From NCBI GenBank assembly GCA_963730995.1, contig CAVSUB010000013.1, forward strand, positions 1,736,001 through 1,800,000: a stretch of 64,000 nt of DNA. The letters run 5' to 3'. A program made the position numbers and the translations under genes. How positions within the stretch are numbered: the stretch's first letter is position 1; the number at the start of each line of letters is the position of its first letter. Below, piece by piece: positions 24,683-33,384 of the stretch. A model generated the notes under the pieces. That model was not told the origin of the DNA, searched no databases, and saw only the letters and a list, made by a program, of their open reading frames with translations. Source of the DNA: CAVSUB01 sp963730995 (GTDB lineage: Bacteria; Acidobacteriota; Vicinamibacteria; Vicinamibacterales; 2-12-FULL-66-21).

Positions 24683-25726
24683 CTACGCGTCTTTCCGCGC
24701 GTGCCGCACCTGCCGACCTGCCGGGACTTTGTTCAGTGACGCCTGGGTAAACCGGCGAAGCGCGTGAATTGCCCTTCCATAGGTCATGACGGCGTGTGAC
24801 GAGAGGAGGGAACCCGGCGGTTGATCCATGAAGGGCATGAACTTGTCGGGAAAACCGGGCATGGTGCACCCGATGCAGATGCCGCCGACGTTCGGACAAC
24901 CCCCGATACCGCCCATCCATCCGCGCTTCCCGACGTTGCACTGGACGACCGGTCCCCAGCACCCGAGCTTCACGATACACAGCCGCGACCCGTACTCTTC
25001 CGCGAACTCGGCCTGCTCGTAGTATCCACCTCGATCGCATCCCTCGTGAACCGTTTGACTGAACAGCCACGTCGGCCGCAGCGCATCGTCCAGCGGAATC
25101 ATCGGCGCGCGGCCGGACGCCATGTGCAGCAAATAGAGGAGCGTCTCCGTGAGGTTGTCTGGTTGTGTCGGGCAGCCTGGGATGCAGACGATGGGAATGC
25201 CCGCCGTCGATCGCCAGTCCCAGCCGAGATAGTCCGGCAGTCCCATGCAGCCGGTGGGGTTGCCTGCCATCGCATGGATCCCGCCGTACGTCGCGCACGT
25301 CCCGACGGCCATCACCGCCCACGCGTTTGGCGCGAGGCGGTCGATCCACTCGCACGTCGTGATGGGCTGACCGGTGAGCGGATCTGTGCCCATGGCTGCC
25401 CAGTACCCTTCGGCTTTGTTCTGCTCGTTGGGAACGGAACCCTCGACGACGAGAATGAAGGGCGAGAGCTTGCCCTCGGCTGCCTGGCGGAACGGCGCCA
25501 GGAACTCGTCGCCGTTCTCGCGTGCGAGCAGCGGATTGCGGAAGTTGATCTTCGGCGCCCACGGCATCGCGCCGAGAACGATCTCCTCGAGGCTGGGTTG
25601 TGTCGCTCCGGTCAGCGCGATCGTTTCGCCGTCGCAGCCCAGACCCGCGGTGATCCAGAGAACATCGATCTCGTTGATGACGGCCGGCACCGGGCGGGCC
25701 TCATCACGGCTGACACGATCGGCCAT
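24683..25726 (-). CDS. orphan second hydrogenase small subunit, Asp-to-Glu at proximal cluster
   Basis: 347 aa from ATG 25726 (GTG 25732 possible). About two thirds identical by eye to the other small subunit, with every cluster cysteine kept (GTCATYGG, NPTGCMG, IPGCPTQPDN, TVHEGCDRGGYYEQ, LGCWGPVVQC, GGCPNVGGICIGC). The proximal ligand motif however is GLGCDGE: Cys31 then Glu34, where the structural subunit has Asp35. No second large subunit is present in the window. It is the first gene of a three-gene unit with the kinase and response regulator, so a redox- or H2-sensing role, or an alternative subunit for the single large subunit, are the options. No signal peptide. Confidence 0.9.
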   Translation of the reverse strand: MADRVSRDEARPVPAVINEIDVLWITAGLGCDGETIALTGATQPSLEEIVLGAMPWAPKINFRNPLLARENGDEFLAPFRQAAEGKLSPFILVVEGSVPNEQNKAEGYWAAMGTDPLTGQPITTCEWIDRLAPNAWAVMAVGTCATYGGIHAMAGNPTGCMGLPDYLGWDWRSTAGIPIVCIPGCPTQPDNLTETLLYLLHMASGRAPMIPLDDALRPTWLFSQTVHEGCDRGGYYEQAEFAEEYGSRLCIVKLGCWGPVVQCNVGKRGWMGGIGGCPNVGGICIGCTMPGFPDKFMPFMDQPPGSLLSSHAVMTYGRAIHALRRFTQASLNKVPAGRQVRHARKDA

Positions 25727-25801
25727 CGACACCCCGCTTCGCCACGGAAAACACCGGGCGCAGAGCTTTTCCCCCGAGCCCGGCAGAGGGTGTCGGCCAT
25801 T

Positions 25802-26626
25802 CTATCGCCGATGGGCCGTCGGCGCCGAAGGCGTGCATTCGATGGACGCATCGAAACGCGTCCCTTCCAGAATCAACTCGGCGACGCCGGCCGGATCGAC
25901 CCACATCGGGGAATGGCCCCATCCGCGTTTCTCGACCCATCTGGCATGACTCGGGAGCGCGCTCTTGAGTCGGGAGCCCTTGGTCAAGATCCAATCGCGA
26001 TCGCCGAACGCCACCGTCACCGGAACCGCGATGGCGTCTGCGGAAAAGGGCGAGCGAGTACTGTCGAAAGTCGCCTCGAACGCGGTCGCCCTCGCGAGGT
26101 CATCCACCGTACGACACGCGTCCTCCGGGTGCATCCTCCGGCTTCCTACCGAGATCGGGACAGCCAGTGCCACCTCGCGCAGCCAGGGGTTTTGCACGAC
26201 TGTTTTCAGCGGACCCGGAAAGTGCGCTGCCATGACCCGCAGGGCCTGGAACACGATCGGAACATGGGCCGCGCCGTGCTTCCTCCAGAGGCAGGCCGGC
26301 GAGATGGCGACGACGGTTCGCGCGATCCCGCGCGTCGCCGCTTCGAGCGCCATGGTGCCTCCGAGCGAATTCCCGGCGAGGTCGACCGGGATTTCGAGAC
26401 CGAGCTCACGAATCGACCTGTCGAGGCCGTCAACGAGATTCGGGATCGTCGGAGGCGTCCCGCCTGGCAACGCGGGCGTCGAGCCGAAGCCTGCAATATC
26501 GAATGCGATGACCCGGCGCGTCGATTCCAGATATGGCGTTACCGCGCTCCAGGCGGCGTTCGACATGCCGATTCCGTGCAGAAGAACGAGCGGCGGTCCT
26601 GACCCTGTCTCGCGGAAGTGCCACAA
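25802..26626 (-). CDS. alpha/beta hydrolase fold protein
   Basis: 274 aa. Oxyanion region LVLLHGIGMSNAAW near residue 13, nucleophile elbow VDLAGNSLGGTMALEAA (Ser near residue 88), acidic residue in VAFGDRDWILTKGS, and catalytic His in RGWGHSPMWVDPAG. No signal peptide, so cytoplasmic. Substrate unknown. It faces away from the TonB receptor gene and is separated from the hydrogenase island by 75 bp, so it is probably transcribed from its own promoter. Confidence 0.8.
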   Translation of the reverse strand: MWHFRETGSGPPLVLLHGIGMSNAAWSAVTPYLESTRRVIAFDIAGFGSTPALPGGTPPTIPNLVDGLDRSIRELGLEIPVDLAGNSLGGTMALEAATRGIARTVVAISPACLWRKHGAAHVPIVFQALRVMAAHFPGPLKTVVQNPWLREVALAVPISVGSRRMHPEDACRTVDDLARATAFEATFDSTRSPFSADAIAVPVTVAFGDRDWILTKGSRLKSALPSHARWVEKRGWGHSPMWVDPAGVAELILEGTRFDASIECTPSAPTAHRR

Positions 26627-26974
26627 AGCGTATCCCCTTCCGGTGATGGCCGGCGATCGGCCATCCCCTCGAGTAATTGCTGTCCTGCTCCGTAGACGAG
26701 CGGGAAGGGCCGGACGTGACAGGCGGGGCGACTCCGAACCGTCGCGCTATGCAAACTGTCGATTCGCCAAGCGAATCGGATCCCACACACCGCGACATGC
26801 CTCCCGCCTTCGGTCAGGTCACGGCGCCAGCAGACTCATCGCGGGGGGTTTCCGCTCGTCCCATCCTCCTTGACAACCATCGAACCCGAACGATAATCGG
26901 CTCAGAGCTCACATCTTGCCGGCGACGGTGTCAGGCCGGAGTCTTTCACCACAGCACAGCTATGGGAGGTAGTT
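26627..26974. promoter_or_regulatory. 348-bp divergent intergenic region
   Basis: Lies between the alpha/beta hydrolase (minus) and a TonB-dependent receptor (plus). It contains the sigma-70-like promoter listed separately for the receptor; the rest holds nothing I recognise, and no ORF on either strand resembles a protein family. Confidence 0.6.
26870..26897 (+). promoter_or_regulatory. sigma-70-type promoter for TonB receptor 1
   Basis: TTGACA at 26870-26875, 16-nt spacer, GATAAT at 26892-26897 (one mismatch from TATAAT). The receptor GTG is at 26975, giving a leader of about 70 nt with GGGAGGT just before the start. It is the best -35/-10 match I found in the window. Confidence 0.65.
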
Positions 26975-29900
26975 GTGGATTACACGCGCAAAGCGCAGCT
27001 TTCGCTTCGATGGTTTTCGTTCGTCGCCGGCGCGGCGCTGACGGCGTTCGCACTCGCATCGACCCCTGTTCTCGCACAGGCGCCAGTCGGCACCATTTCC
27101 GGCGTCGTCACCGACGCGAGCGGCGGGGTGCTGCGTGGTGCGAGCGTGACGGCAACGTCGCTCTCGACCGGCGCGGAAAGGGTCACGACTGCCAACGACC
27201 AGGGCTTCTTCACGATCCCCTCGCTGAAGCCCGGCGAATACATCGTGACGGTGGCGAACAAGGGCTTCGCGAACTTCCTCGTTCCGCGCGTGGTCGTCGA
27301 AGTCGGTCAGACGGCGCGGGTGGACGCCTCGATGAGGGTGGAGGCGCTGACCGAGAACGTCGAGGTGCAGGCGGGCGGAATCGCCGTCGACACATCGCAG
27401 ACCGCCGTCAGCGGCGTGGTCAATCTCAAACAGATCAGCGAGCTGCCGCTGAACGGGCGCAACTATCTCGAGCTCGCGCAGCTGCAGCCCGGAGTCGAGA
27501 TTCAGGAGGGCCGGGCGTTCGATCCCACCAAGAGCCGGTACACCGGTGTCTCGATCGGCAGCCGCAACGGCCGCGAAGCGCGGATCACGATCGACGGCGT
27601 CGACGCGGTGGACGAGCACGTCGGCACGACCACGCTGAACATCTCGCAGGATGGAATCCAGGAGTTCCAGGTCTCGACGTCCTCTTCGGATCCGTCAGCC
27701 GGCCTCAGCGCGACCGGCTCGATCAACGTCATCACGAAGCGCGGCAGCAACGACCTCCACGGCTCCGGGTTCCTCTTCGGCCGGAGCGCCGACTTCGCGG
27801 CGCGGCCCAGCTTTGCCGCGTCGAAGCCGGACTTCGATCGCGAGCAGTTCGGGACCAGCCTTGGCGGGCCCGCGCTGAAGAACCAGATCTTCTGGTTCGC
27901 GAACGTCGAGAAGACGAACGAGGACTCCGCCATCGGCATCAGCACGCCGTACTTCCCCACGCTGACCTCGTACGGGGCGCCTTTCGATGCGCTGTCCACG
28001 ACGCTTCGGGGAGACTGGCGCGTCTCTCACGCCAACGACGTCTTCGTCCGCTGGAGCCGCGACGACAACGACAGTCTCGGCAACTTCGGCGGCAACCGGC
28101 TGCCCTCGGGCGGAAACGTCAATTCCAACACCACCAATCAGGTGGTCGTCGGCCTCGATACGGTGCTGACGACGAAGCTCACGAACAGTTTCCGGACGGC
28201 ATTCACCGACTTCAAGAACCGGGTGCTCCGGCCGGATACGGCGGCGCAGGCCCTCTCGGTGCCAGGATTGGAAGGCATCCGTGTGCTGACCGATGACGGC
28301 CTGCTCATCGCCGGACCGGACAGCATCACGCCGCAATCGACGTTCGAGCGTTTCGGCCAGTTTCGCGACGACCTCAACTACGCAGCGGGCCGCCATCTGA
28401 TTCGCGGCGGGATGGACGTCGTCTACTACCGCGTGAGCGTGACGAACTTCGTGAACGGGTTCCCGCAGTTCAACGTCGTGTCGCCTGCATCGCGGAACCC
28501 TGCCGACATCATCAACCAGCCGTTCATCAATACGACGCTCGGCAACAAGAAAGGCATCCGCATTCCGGGCACCCCCGACAATACCCATCGCAACACGCGC
28601 ATCTCGGGGTACGCGGAAGACAGCTGGCGGGTGCAGCCGAACACAATGATCAACTACGGCGTCCGGTACGAGGTCGATACGCATCCGCTCGACAACGACC
28701 TGGACAAGCCGGCGCTGGTCGCACCGATTCTCCCGAACGGCACGGCGCCTACGCCGATCGACAAGAACAACGTCGCGCCTCACGCCGGGGTCGCGTGGGA
28801 TCCGTGGAAGGACGGCAAAACATCGATCCGGGTCGGCGGCGGCATCTACTACTCCATGCGCGTCAGCAACCTCGTCACGAACGAGCGGGCGTCGATCGCG
28901 CCGTTCAACTCCGGCAACGACACGATCACGCTGACGGCGGGGTCCACGACCGGCGGGCCGCAGGACTTCAATCGTGACGGCGTACCCGACTTCGATTTTT
29001 CGCCTGCGCTGGTCGCGGGGACGACCGTCGGCAACGCGGTGCCGGTGATTCTCCAGGGCCAGACCGTCTACGTCGCCGCGCCGTCGTCCACCACGCCTAC
29101 GCTGGACATCACGCGGACAGGCCTGGTGATCAGCAACGAGCTCGAGACGCCGTATTCCAAGCAGATCAACATCGGGGTCCAGCGGGAGCTCCCGTTCCAC
29201 AGCATGATCGACACGAATTTCGTGTACAGCCGCACCGAGCACGAGTTCATGCGCGACCTCGACGCGGCGAATTTCTTCCCGGGCAATGGCGCGCCGATCG
29301 TGCTCGGCGACGGACGCGCGCCGACGAACACCATCACGAACATCACGTCGAACGGATACTCGCGATACAAGGCGCTCACCGTCAGGCTCGACAAGCGGCT
29401 CTCGCACCACTATCAGTTCGGCGTCTGGTACGCCCTGTCGAATCTCGAAACGACCACCGCCGACGGTCTTGGACTGGGTGGCGGCACTCTGGTCAATCGC
29501 GACGTTCAGGCCAACTACGGCACCGCTCCACTCGACCGGCGTCACCGGTTGACGCTCAACGGGATCCTCGAGCTCCCGATGGGATTCCGGCTCTCGACGA
29601 TCTCGACGTTCTACAGCGCCGTGCCTGCTTCGATCCTCGTCGGGTCCGCGGACATCAACGGCGACGGGATCAACGGCGATCTGCTGCCGGGCACGCGCCG
29701 CGGGAGTCTCGGGCGCGAGGTCACCGACGTCGGAGCCCTGAATGCCGGCATCCGTTCGTACAACCTGGCGCTGGCCGGAACGCTGAACCCGCGCGGACAG
29801 CGCCTGCCCTTCGTCGTCGAGCTGCCCGACAAGATCCGATTCGGCGATTCGTTCATCTCACAGGACATCCAGCTGTCGTACGTGCTGCGGCTGATGGGCC

Positions 29901-30217
29901 GGATGCGAATCGAGGGGACGGCGCAGATGTTCAATGCGTTCAACGTCTCGAATCTCGTTGGCCCAGCGGGTCTGCCGTCGTCACCCTACAGCGGCACGCT
30001 GCCCACGCTTGCGACGCTTCCGGCGGGATTCTCGCTGGCGAGCAGCGGCAGCGTCCGCGATGCCAGCGGCAACCAGGCGGTGGCCGGCACAACGCGGCTG
30101 CCGAACGGGAACCTGATCACGACCGCGTTCGGGAGCCTGGGCGCCGTCCGGCCGTCGCTGCCGACCGGCACCGGACTGCCGCGGGCCGTGCAATTCGGAT
30201 TGCGGGTAAGTTTCTGA
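26975..30217 (+). CDS. Oar-like TonB-dependent outer-membrane receptor 1
   Basis: 1080 aa. Signal peptide with hydrophobic core SFVAGAALTAFALAS ending AQA (~35), then a carboxypeptidase-D regulatory-like domain (ISGVVTDASGGVLRGASVTA) to ~115, a plug domain (LKQISELPLNGRNYLELAQL, then RITIDGVDAVDEHVGTTTLN), and a long beta-barrel ending AVQFGLRVSF with terminal Phe. Such Acidobacteria receptors import large substrates or secrete/assemble surface proteins. GTG start 26975 follows GGGAGGT. Two Asp-rich stretches (DFNRDGVPDFDF; ADINGDGINGD) look like calcium-binding loops in the barrel. Confidence 0.9.
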   Translation: MDYTRKAQLSLRWFSFVAGAALTAFALASTPVLAQAPVGTISGVVTDASGGVLRGASVTATSLSTGAERVTTANDQGFFTIPSLKPGEYIVTVANKGFANFLVPRVVVEVGQTARVDASMRVEALTENVEVQAGGIAVDTSQTAVSGVVNLKQISELPLNGRNYLELAQLQPGVEIQEGRAFDPTKSRYTGVSIGSRNGREARITIDGVDAVDEHVGTTTLNISQDGIQEFQVSTSSSDPSAGLSATGSINVITKRGSNDLHGSGFLFGRSADFAARPSFAASKPDFDREQFGTSLGGPALKNQIFWFANVEKTNEDSAIGISTPYFPTLTSYGAPFDALSTTLRGDWRVSHANDVFVRWSRDDNDSLGNFGGNRLPSGGNVNSNTTNQVVVGLDTVLTTKLTNSFRTAFTDFKNRVLRPDTAAQALSVPGLEGIRVLTDDGLLIAGPDSITPQSTFERFGQFRDDLNYAAGRHLIRGGMDVVYYRVSVTNFVNGFPQFNVVSPASRNPADIINQPFINTTLGNKKGIRIPGTPDNTHRNTRISGYAEDSWRVQPNTMINYGVRYEVDTHPLDNDLDKPALVAPILPNGTAPTPIDKNNVAPHAGVAWDPWKDGKTSIRVGGGIYYSMRVSNLVTNERASIAPFNSGNDTITLTAGSTTGGPQDFNRDGVPDFDFSPALVAGTTVGNAVPVILQGQTVYVAAPSSTTPTLDITRTGLVISNELETPYSKQINIGVQRELPFHSMIDTNFVYSRTEHEFMRDLDAANFFPGNGAPIVLGDGRAPTNTITNITSNGYSRYKALTVRLDKRLSHHYQFGVWYALSNLETTTADGLGLGGGTLVNRDVQANYGTAPLDRRHRLTLNGILELPMGFRLSTISTFYSAVPASILVGSADINGDGINGDLLPGTRRGSLGREVTDVGALNAGIRSYNLALAGTLNPRGQRLPFVVELPDKIRFGDSFISQDIQLSYVLRLMGRMRIEGTAQMFNAFNVSNLVGPAGLPSSPYSGTLPTLATLPAGFSLASSGSVRDASGNQAVAGTTRLPNGNLITTAFGSLGAVRPSLPTGTGLPRAVQFGLRVSF

Positions 30218-30220
30218 TCA

Positions 30221-30287
30221 AGCTGTCAGCTCTCAGCTGTCAGCCATCAGCTGAGAGCTCAGAGCTGAAAGCTGTAAGCTGAGAGCT
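30221..30287. repeat. heptamer-phased AGCT inverted-repeat array, copy A
   Basis: Runs of AGCTGTC / AGCTCTC type heptamers on the left arm and their complements (GAGAGCT, AAAGCTG) on the right form an imperfect long hairpin. It fills the 72-bp gap between two convergent stop codons and starts 3 nt after the TonB receptor stop. No GAATTCAC hairpin is attached here. Confidence 0.85.
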
Positions 30288-30289
30288 AA

Positions 30290-31297
30290 TCAGCGCATGC
30301 TGTCCGAGCGGACGACCAGGTCGATGACGAGCGGGAAATGATCGTGGATCCCCGCCTCGGGATCGCGCATGACGTCGCCGGCGCGCAGGCCTGATTCGGC
30401 GAGTTCTGCCTCCGACATCATCGTCGTGTCGAGAACGAACTGGTTGACGCTCGTGAGGACGCTGTCGCTGTAGAGGATGCGATCGAGTGCGCCTGGCGGA
30501 AACGGCTCGCGGTCGTTCCGCCACGTGTAGACCTCGGGTCGCGACACATTGTGGTGCGGGCCTGCGTCGGTCAGGGCCGAACCGTCCCAATCGAGGCCGT
30601 TGCCGCCCTCGGCGGGAAGTGTCGGAGACGCGCTGGCGGAGACCATCGCGTCCACGAAGGTCGCTCCTCCCGGTATGGCGTTGAAGTCTCCGAGAATGAT
30701 GAAGGGTGTGCGGGAACGCAGAGGGACGGGGCCGCGGCCGGCTCTCGCTTCACGGATCGTGCTGATAACCAGCTGAGCTTGCCGGTGACGCATCGCGGCG
30801 TCCTCGGGATCATCCGAGGACTGGAAGTGCGCGCAGATCATGTAGAGAGCGGCGATGGGCGAATCGATGAGGGCAATCGCGTGCCCGCGGCGGCGGCTGC
30901 CGGCCTCGACGCGGCCTCCGCTCCTCTCGCCGATCGGGAAGCGCGACACGATGACGGTGTCCCCCGCACCGTGTCCCTGCCATCTGCTGCCCTTCTCCAG
31001 GGGAAGGATGCGGTCGACGAGCGCCACGGTGCGCCTGGCGCCCGCGGTTATCTCCTGCAGGCACACGACGTCCGGTTGCAGGGCCTTCAGCACTCGCGCG
31101 AAGCGAGCGGTCCGGCTGGCGTCCCCGGCAGCCTCGTTCCCGGACTGCATTATGGAGTTCCGATAGACGTTCCACGTGAGCACGCGAATCGCATCCGGAC
31201 TCGGTTTGCTCAGAAACCCGCGAGCCGGCTGCGCCGCGAGCGAGAGGGCGCCCCAACCGACGATCGCTGAGGTGACGTAGACAAGGAGTCGCCGCAT
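30290..31297 (-). CDS. endonuclease/exonuclease/phosphatase-fold exported protein
   Basis: 335 aa. ATG 31297 gives an N-terminal hydrophobic signal (RRLLVYVTSAIVGWGALSLA). The EEP fold is shown by VLTWNVYRNS, the metal-binding Glu in VVCLQEITAGARR, ILGDFNAIPGGATFVDAMV and the C-terminal catalytic HDHFPLVIDL. These are Mg2+-dependent phosphodiesterases such as DNase I-like or sphingomyelinase-like enzymes; being exported, it may attack extracellular nucleic acids or phospholipids. Specificity is unknown. Confidence 0.88.
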   Translation of the reverse strand: MRRLLVYVTSAIVGWGALSLAAQPARGFLSKPSPDAIRVLTWNVYRNSIMQSGNEAAGDASRTARFARVLKALQPDVVCLQEITAGARRTVALVDRILPLEKGSRWQGHGAGDTVIVSRFPIGERSGGRVEAGSRRRGHAIALIDSPIAALYMICAHFQSSDDPEDAAMRHRQAQLVISTIREARAGRGPVPLRSRTPFIILGDFNAIPGGATFVDAMVSASASPTLPAEGGNGLDWDGSALTDAGPHHNVSRPEVYTWRNDREPFPPGALDRILYSDSVLTSVNQFVLDTTMMSEAELAESGLRAGDVMRDPEAGIHDHFPLVIDLVVRSDSMR

Positions 31298-31385
31298 TTG
31301 ACTGGCATCGCTACCGGCAACCGATGCCGGCGTTGACCAGTCTATCGTTTCCGCGTGAATGTGTCTGTCACGGGCGGCAACGCCA

Positions 31386-31700
31386 TCACAAACCATCTTT
31401 GAGAAAAGAGTCGACGGCGTCGATGGACACGCCGAGCTGCGCTGGTTGATCGTAGAAGTCTGTCTGCGTGCCTTCCGACCACACCAGCCGCTTCGGCCCG
31501 CGGACGCGCTCGTGCACCGCGCGGAGGTTGTCAGGGAACACACAACCGTCGCTGTGAACGAACAGCGCCGGAACGTTGACGCGGCCGGCCGCGCTCATGC
31601 CGTCGAACAGGAACCAGTAGGTCCACGAGAGCGTCGCCATCTGATTCTTCCACGAGGGCACCGCGCCGCGCGCCGGGTTGGCATAATCACCCGCTTGTGA
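31386..31700 (-). pseudogene. C-terminal fragment of an alpha/beta hydrolase
   Basis: About 100 residues (NPARGAVPSWKNQMATLSW, then VPALFVHSDGCVFPDNLRAV, and LVWSEGTQTDFYDQPAQL) match the C-terminal third of an alpha/beta hydrolase. The nucleophile-Ser region and N terminus are missing, and upstream sequence in this frame does not continue the fold. No start or ribosome-binding site fits. Likely the remnant of a decayed gene; the region 31701-31990 has no gene I can support. Confidence 0.55.
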
Positions 31701-32001
31701 CGAGCGCTCGTGAATCTGCCGCGTCGTTTGCGGACGATTGTGCGGAATCCGCACGCTCCACGCCGCGCCCGGCGTCCCAAGCGCCCCGAAATAAGACTCT
31801 GAGAGCCTCCACCGGACAGACGCGACATCCCCCGTAAAACGCTGACCTCCACATCGATTTGCGTCTCGCCGATCGCCCGTTTTCCCGCACTGGACACGCA
31901 TTTATGGAGGGACTTTCGCGCTGACTAGGAGTAGTGTGTACCCAATCGAGGCTATCCCACCTCCGTTGTCTTACGGGCATTCCTGATGAAAGGACAACGA
32001 C

Positions 32002-32310
32002 ATGGCTTCATCGCGTCTGTTACTCACACCCGCTCCAGACCGTCGCAATCACGCGTCGCGCGAGGCGCTGCTGGTGCGCGTTCGCGGCGAGTTCACTGAA
32101 ATGCCGTGCCTGCGGTTGACGCGCGGGCAGGCACAGCGGCTGTTCGACCTGAGACCCGATATCTGCGAGCGCGTGCTCGCCACCCTCGTGCGCGACCAGA
32201 CGCTCATCTGCGGCACCGACGGCCGCTATCGGATCACCGAGATTCATCTGTGGCGGGACCATCCGACGATGTTCCAGCAACGCGCCATGGTCGCCCCGAA
32301 AGCATCCTGA
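32002..32310 (+). CDS. small conserved helical/winged-helix-like protein
   Basis: 102 aa with a helical core EFTEMPCLRLTRGQAQRLFD and a wing-like end LIRDQ-like/TDGRYRITEIH. This is a pattern I recall in small proteins of unknown function in Acidobacteria and Proteobacteria, resembling a winged-helix DNA-binding fold. AAAGGAC lies ahead of the ATG. It stands alone, downstream of the hydrolase fragment. Confidence 0.6.
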   Translation: MASSRLLLTPAPDRRNHASREALLVRVRGEFTEMPCLRLTRGQAQRLFDLRPDICERVLATLVRDQTLICGTDGRYRITEIHLWRDHPTMFQQRAMVAPKAS

Positions 32311-32335
32311 GAATCGAAGCGCGCGCGCCGCGAGT

Positions 32336-32388
32336 GGCTTTCAGCTTTCAGCTATCAGCTTTCAGCTCTCGGCTGAGAGCTGACAGCT
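32336..32388. repeat. heptamer-phased AGCT inverted-repeat array, copy B
   Basis: CAGCTTT CAGCTAT CAGCTTT CAGCTCTCGG then GCTGAGAGCTGACAGCT: same heptamer phasing as copy A, in the gap between the small protein and the LamG gene, here upstream of a start codon. No GAATTCAC hairpin. Confidence 0.8.
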
Positions 32389-32456
32389 CCCACCAGAAGC
32401 GCTCTCAATGCTGTGTTAGAGTGGCGCCGGCAGGCGATTCCGAGGAGGAGGACGTC

Positions 32457-33326
32457 GTGAGCAACAAACGGATCGGGCAGGCGCTCTCCCTCCTGTGGAT
32501 GCTCGCACTTGGGATGCTGCTCGTCGTCAACGCGCAGCAGGATCTCACCGCAGCTCTGACATTCCACGCGTCGTTCGACAAGTCGGCAGACGCCGATTTC
32601 GGCCTGGGCGACAAGCAAATCTACACGGCGCCCACCTACAAGAATCTCGACGCCGCTCAACCGGGACTTCACAATCCCGACGTGAGCATCGTGCCCGGCA
32701 AAGGCCGGCATGGCGCGGCGCTGGAGTTCAAGGCGAAGAACACGACGGCGATCTTCTATCAGGCCGAGAAGAACCTCGACTATCGGCAAGGCGGCTGGAA
32801 CGGTACGGTCTCCTTCTGGCTGAATCTGAATCCGGATGAAGATCTGTCGGGGTTCGCCGACCCGATTCAGCTCACCGACAAGGACTACAACGACGCCGCG
32901 CTCTGGGTCGACTTCACCGGGAACGACAAGCCTCGTCATGCCCGTCTGGGCGTCTTCGGCGATCTCAAGGCGTGGAATCCGGAAGGCGTGCGCGGCCAGA
33001 CCAACCCGCTCTTTCTCCGCCACATCGTCGCCGTCACGACGCCGCCGTTTGCGCGCGGCACGTGGACCCACGTCGCGTTCACGTTTGCGGGGCTCAACGG
33101 TCCGCAGCCAGGTACGGCCAGGTTCTTCCTGAACGGGAAGATCCAGGGCGCGACCGAGCCGATTCCCGAGGCGTTCACCTGGGAGATCTCCCGAGCGAAG
33201 ATACGGCTCGGCGTCAACTACGCCGGGCTGTTCGACGATCTCTCGATTTTCAACAGGGCCCTGAGCGAGGGCGAAGTCCAGACACTGTACGGCCTCTCGA
33301 AGGGCGTATCGGAACTCCGTCGCTGA
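32457..33326 (+). CDS. exported LamG/concanavalin-like jelly-roll protein
   Basis: 289 aa. GTG 32457 with GAGGAGG 9 nt upstream. N-terminal signal (ALSLLWMLALGMLLVVNAQQ). A LamG-like fold is recognised by HASFDKSADADFGLGDKQI, GRHGAALEFKAKNTTAIFYQ, NGTVSFWLNLNPDED, WTHVAFTFAGLNG and LFDDLSIFNRALSEGEVQTLYGL. Such domains bind glycans. It is followed by a DUF1080 gene with 58 nt between and probably forms an operon with it and the metallo-beta-lactamase gene. Confidence 0.8.
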   Translation: MSNKRIGQALSLLWMLALGMLLVVNAQQDLTAALTFHASFDKSADADFGLGDKQIYTAPTYKNLDAAQPGLHNPDVSIVPGKGRHGAALEFKAKNTTAIFYQAEKNLDYRQGGWNGTVSFWLNLNPDEDLSGFADPIQLTDKDYNDAALWVDFTGNDKPRHARLGVFGDLKAWNPEGVRGQTNPLFLRHIVAVTTPPFARGTWTHVAFTFAGLNGPQPGTARFFLNGKIQGATEPIPEAFTWEISRAKIRLGVNYAGLFDDLSIFNRALSEGEVQTLYGLSKGVSELRR

Positions 33327-33384
33327 AGGCGGACGCGACGTCGCACGTCCGCGGCGCGCGATGGTAGTGGCAGGTGAGGTCGGC

